Below are positions 62,933 through 64,000 of a stretch of DNA of 64,000 bases, piece by piece. Position numbers and translations under genes: made by a program. The DNA comes from Niveibacterium sp. 24ML (GTDB taxonomy: Bacteria > Pseudomonadota > Gammaproteobacteria > Burkholderiales > Rhodocyclaceae), in assembly GCF_026586805.1 (NCBI RefSeq), contig NZ_JAPFHA010000003.1, positions 186,001 through 250,000 of the forward strand, in the 5' to 3' direction. The notes below the pieces were generated by a model, which saw nothing but the letters and a program-made list of their open reading frames with translations, was not told the origin of the DNA and ran no database searches. Position 1 is the first letter of the stretch, and the number at the start of each line of letters is the position of its first letter.

Positions 62933-63328
62933 ATGAAGGCTCGATTGCAAACCCGCTTCACGCTTGATTTCCGTTCCGCGCATTGGCTTGCCCGATGCGC
63001 GCGGCTGGCCCTGTTCGCGGTATTGCTCAATGCGTTCGCACCCTTGGTGTCCACGCTGCTGGCCGCGCACGACCCGGTGCGTTTCGATGCCTTGTGCAGC
63101 GCGCAGGTGCGCCCCGGCAGCCAGGCGCCCGGCAACGGCGGGGGGCAGCATCCGGCCTGCCACTACTGCGTCGTCCATGCCGCCAGCTATGCCTTGGCGG
63201 TGCCGCCCGCCGCTGCCGCTGTAGCCGTCGCCTTCATCCCACCGCGCCCCGATGCGGCGGTGCGCTTTGCCGCCCGCGTGATCCCGCGCTGGCCCAGCGC
63301 CCAACCGCGCGCCCCACCGCAGGCCTGA
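62933..63328 (+). CDS. DUF2946-like small secreted or membrane protein (second copy)
   Basis: 131 residues from ATG 62933 (a start at 62849 is possible). Hydrophobic segment LARCARLALFAVLLNAFAPL near the N-terminus, then DALCSAQVRPG, a metal-like HPACHYCVVHAAS cluster (H-x2-C-H-x-C...H) and a tail AQPRAPPQA. The layout repeats that of the preceding gene, so the two look like diverged paralogues. The Cys/His cluster would suit copper binding, which is inference from the family context. Confidence 0.65.
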   Translation: MKARLQTRFTLDFRSAHWLARCARLALFAVLLNAFAPLVSTLLAAHDPVRFDALCSAQVRPGSQAPGNGGGQHPACHYCVVHAASYALAVPPAAAAVAVAFIPPRPDAAVRFAARVIPRWPSAQPRAPPQA

Positions 63329-63492
63329 CCCCGCGCCGGGCATGCCCCGGCCGACTCGTAGCACCCGTTCCGTGATTCTTGCTCGCGACGCGCCTTGCCG
63401 CGCGCCCGCGCGCCTTGTTTCGCTGCAGGCTGCCGCCCCCCAAGAGCAGCCGAAGCATTCCTTGCATCAATGCATCTACAGAGAGGTTCTAA

Positions 63493-64000
63493 ATGAAACA
63501 CACAAGCTTTCCGGTTCTTCCATTGGCAGCGCTGCTGCTCGCAGCCTGCGGCGGTGGTGGCAGTGACTCACCGGCACCCACGCCGCAACCCAGCCCGCAG
63601 ATCGTCAGTGGCGTGGCGGCGGTCGGCAAGCCGATCGTTGGCGCATCCGTGGCGCTCAAGTGTGCTTCCGGCACGCCGGAAACCGGCAAGCTGACGGCGG
63701 CGGACGGCAGTTTCAGTGTCGCCCTCAACGGTGCGCAGGTGCCCTGCCTGCTCGCAGTGAGCGGGGGCAAGGTCGGTAGCGCGAGCGGGGCCGATAACAC
63801 CCTTGTGCTGCACGGCACTGCGCTGGCTGCGGGCCTTGCCAACGTCACGCCGCTGACCGAACTGGCGCTTTCGCATGCGCTGGGCGGCAGCCCCGCAGCG
63901 GCATTCGCAACGCCATCGGCAGGCGCGTTCACCGCGCTCAGCAGCGGCATCGATGCGGCGAAGGCTTACGTTTCCGCGCAACTGCTTGCGCTCGGGCTCA
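63493..64000 (+). CDS. Lipoprotein with carboxypeptidase-regulatory-like domain (3' truncated by window edge)
   Basis: Starts at ATG 63493 after GAGAGG and is open to the window end (169 residues seen). The signal ends LLLAACGGGG (Cys19), a lipoprotein. After a Pro-rich linker (PAPTPQPSPQ) a beta domain begins: SGVAAVGKPIVGASVALKC, GKLTAADGSFSVAL, typical of carboxypeptidase-regulatory/Big-like surface domains. The visible rest is Ala/Leu-rich. It is probably surface exposed; function unknown. Confidence 0.8.
   Translation, partial: MKHTSFPVLPLAALLLAACGGGGSDSPAPTPQPSPQIVSGVAAVGKPIVGASVALKCASGTPETGKLTAADGSFSVALNGAQVPCLLAVSGGKVGSASGADNTLVLHGTALAAGLANVTPLTELALSHALGGSPAAAFATPSAGAFTALSSGIDAAKAYVSAQLLALGL

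Overview
The window is a high-GC chromosomal segment from a betaproteobacterium. A Rhodocyclales-like (Azoarcus/Zoogloea/Uliginosibacterium-type) host is my best guess, from gene order and protein character only. Pointers are the housekeeping run purM | hda-HAD-pcnB-folK-dNK-panB, a PEP-CTERM-like secreted protein, RmuC, DUF4397 and DUF2946 proteins, and dense Shine-Dalgarno-led coding with many 1-4 nt start/stop overlaps. No IS element, prophage, CRISPR array or rRNA is visible; the only RNA gene found is one tRNA-Val(CAC).

Layout. 1-650: end of a TauE/SafE transporter and a 59-residue secreted peptide. 652-5567 (minus): operon hda, HAD phosphatase, pcnB, folK, deoxynucleoside kinase, panB. 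5850-7746: a sirtuin (plus) facing purM (minus). 7917-14107: operon xylB-xylA-tkt-tal with a sigma70 promoter and a strong terminator; it converts xylose to glycolytic intermediates through the pentose phosphate pathway. 14123-16931: HlyIII/PAQR protein, tRNA-Val, gltX, then a gene-free stretch with terminators and a palindromic pair of consensus DnaA boxes. 16932-22256: ychJ-like, rlmM, an HD-GYP plus EAL cyclic-di-GMP pair, and a lipoprotein. 22404-24413: UgpB-like binding protein plus UgpQ-like phosphodiesterase. 24544-29318: Ycf46-like AAA ATPase, alaS, thioesterase. 29489-32778: frdABCD quinol:fumarate reductase. 32775-34026: a long imperfect inverted repeat, then a candidate peptidoglycan amidase toxin and a secreted partner that may be its immunity protein. 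34207-39729: MalT-like LuxR regulator, a kinase-fold protein with a HAD partner, Mpo1-like protein, GNAT. 40027-43144: DEAD-box helicase with a long leader, glutamine-synthetase-like enzyme. 43198-46911: alpha-amylase lipoprotein with a frameshifted signal peptide, YhcC radical SAM, PEP-CTERM-like protein. 47145-53473: FtsX-type permease, histidine kinase, rmuC, DUF1993. 53506-56437: chemoreceptor and malE behind a sigma28-like promoter. 56443-58082: moaA-mobA. 58341-60456: DUF4397 lipoprotein divergent from a TetR regulator. 60872-64000: an unrecognised 440-residue protein, two DUF2946 proteins, and the start of a lipoprotein.

Together the genes suggest a motile, facultatively anaerobic heterotroph that uses pentoses and probably starch or maltodextrins, senses the latter by chemotaxis, and can respire or balance redox with fumarate. 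The least explained parts are the MCP-malE unit, the amidase/partner pair with its flanking repeat, the kinase-fold/HAD pair, the DnaA-box palindrome and the unknown 440-residue protein.
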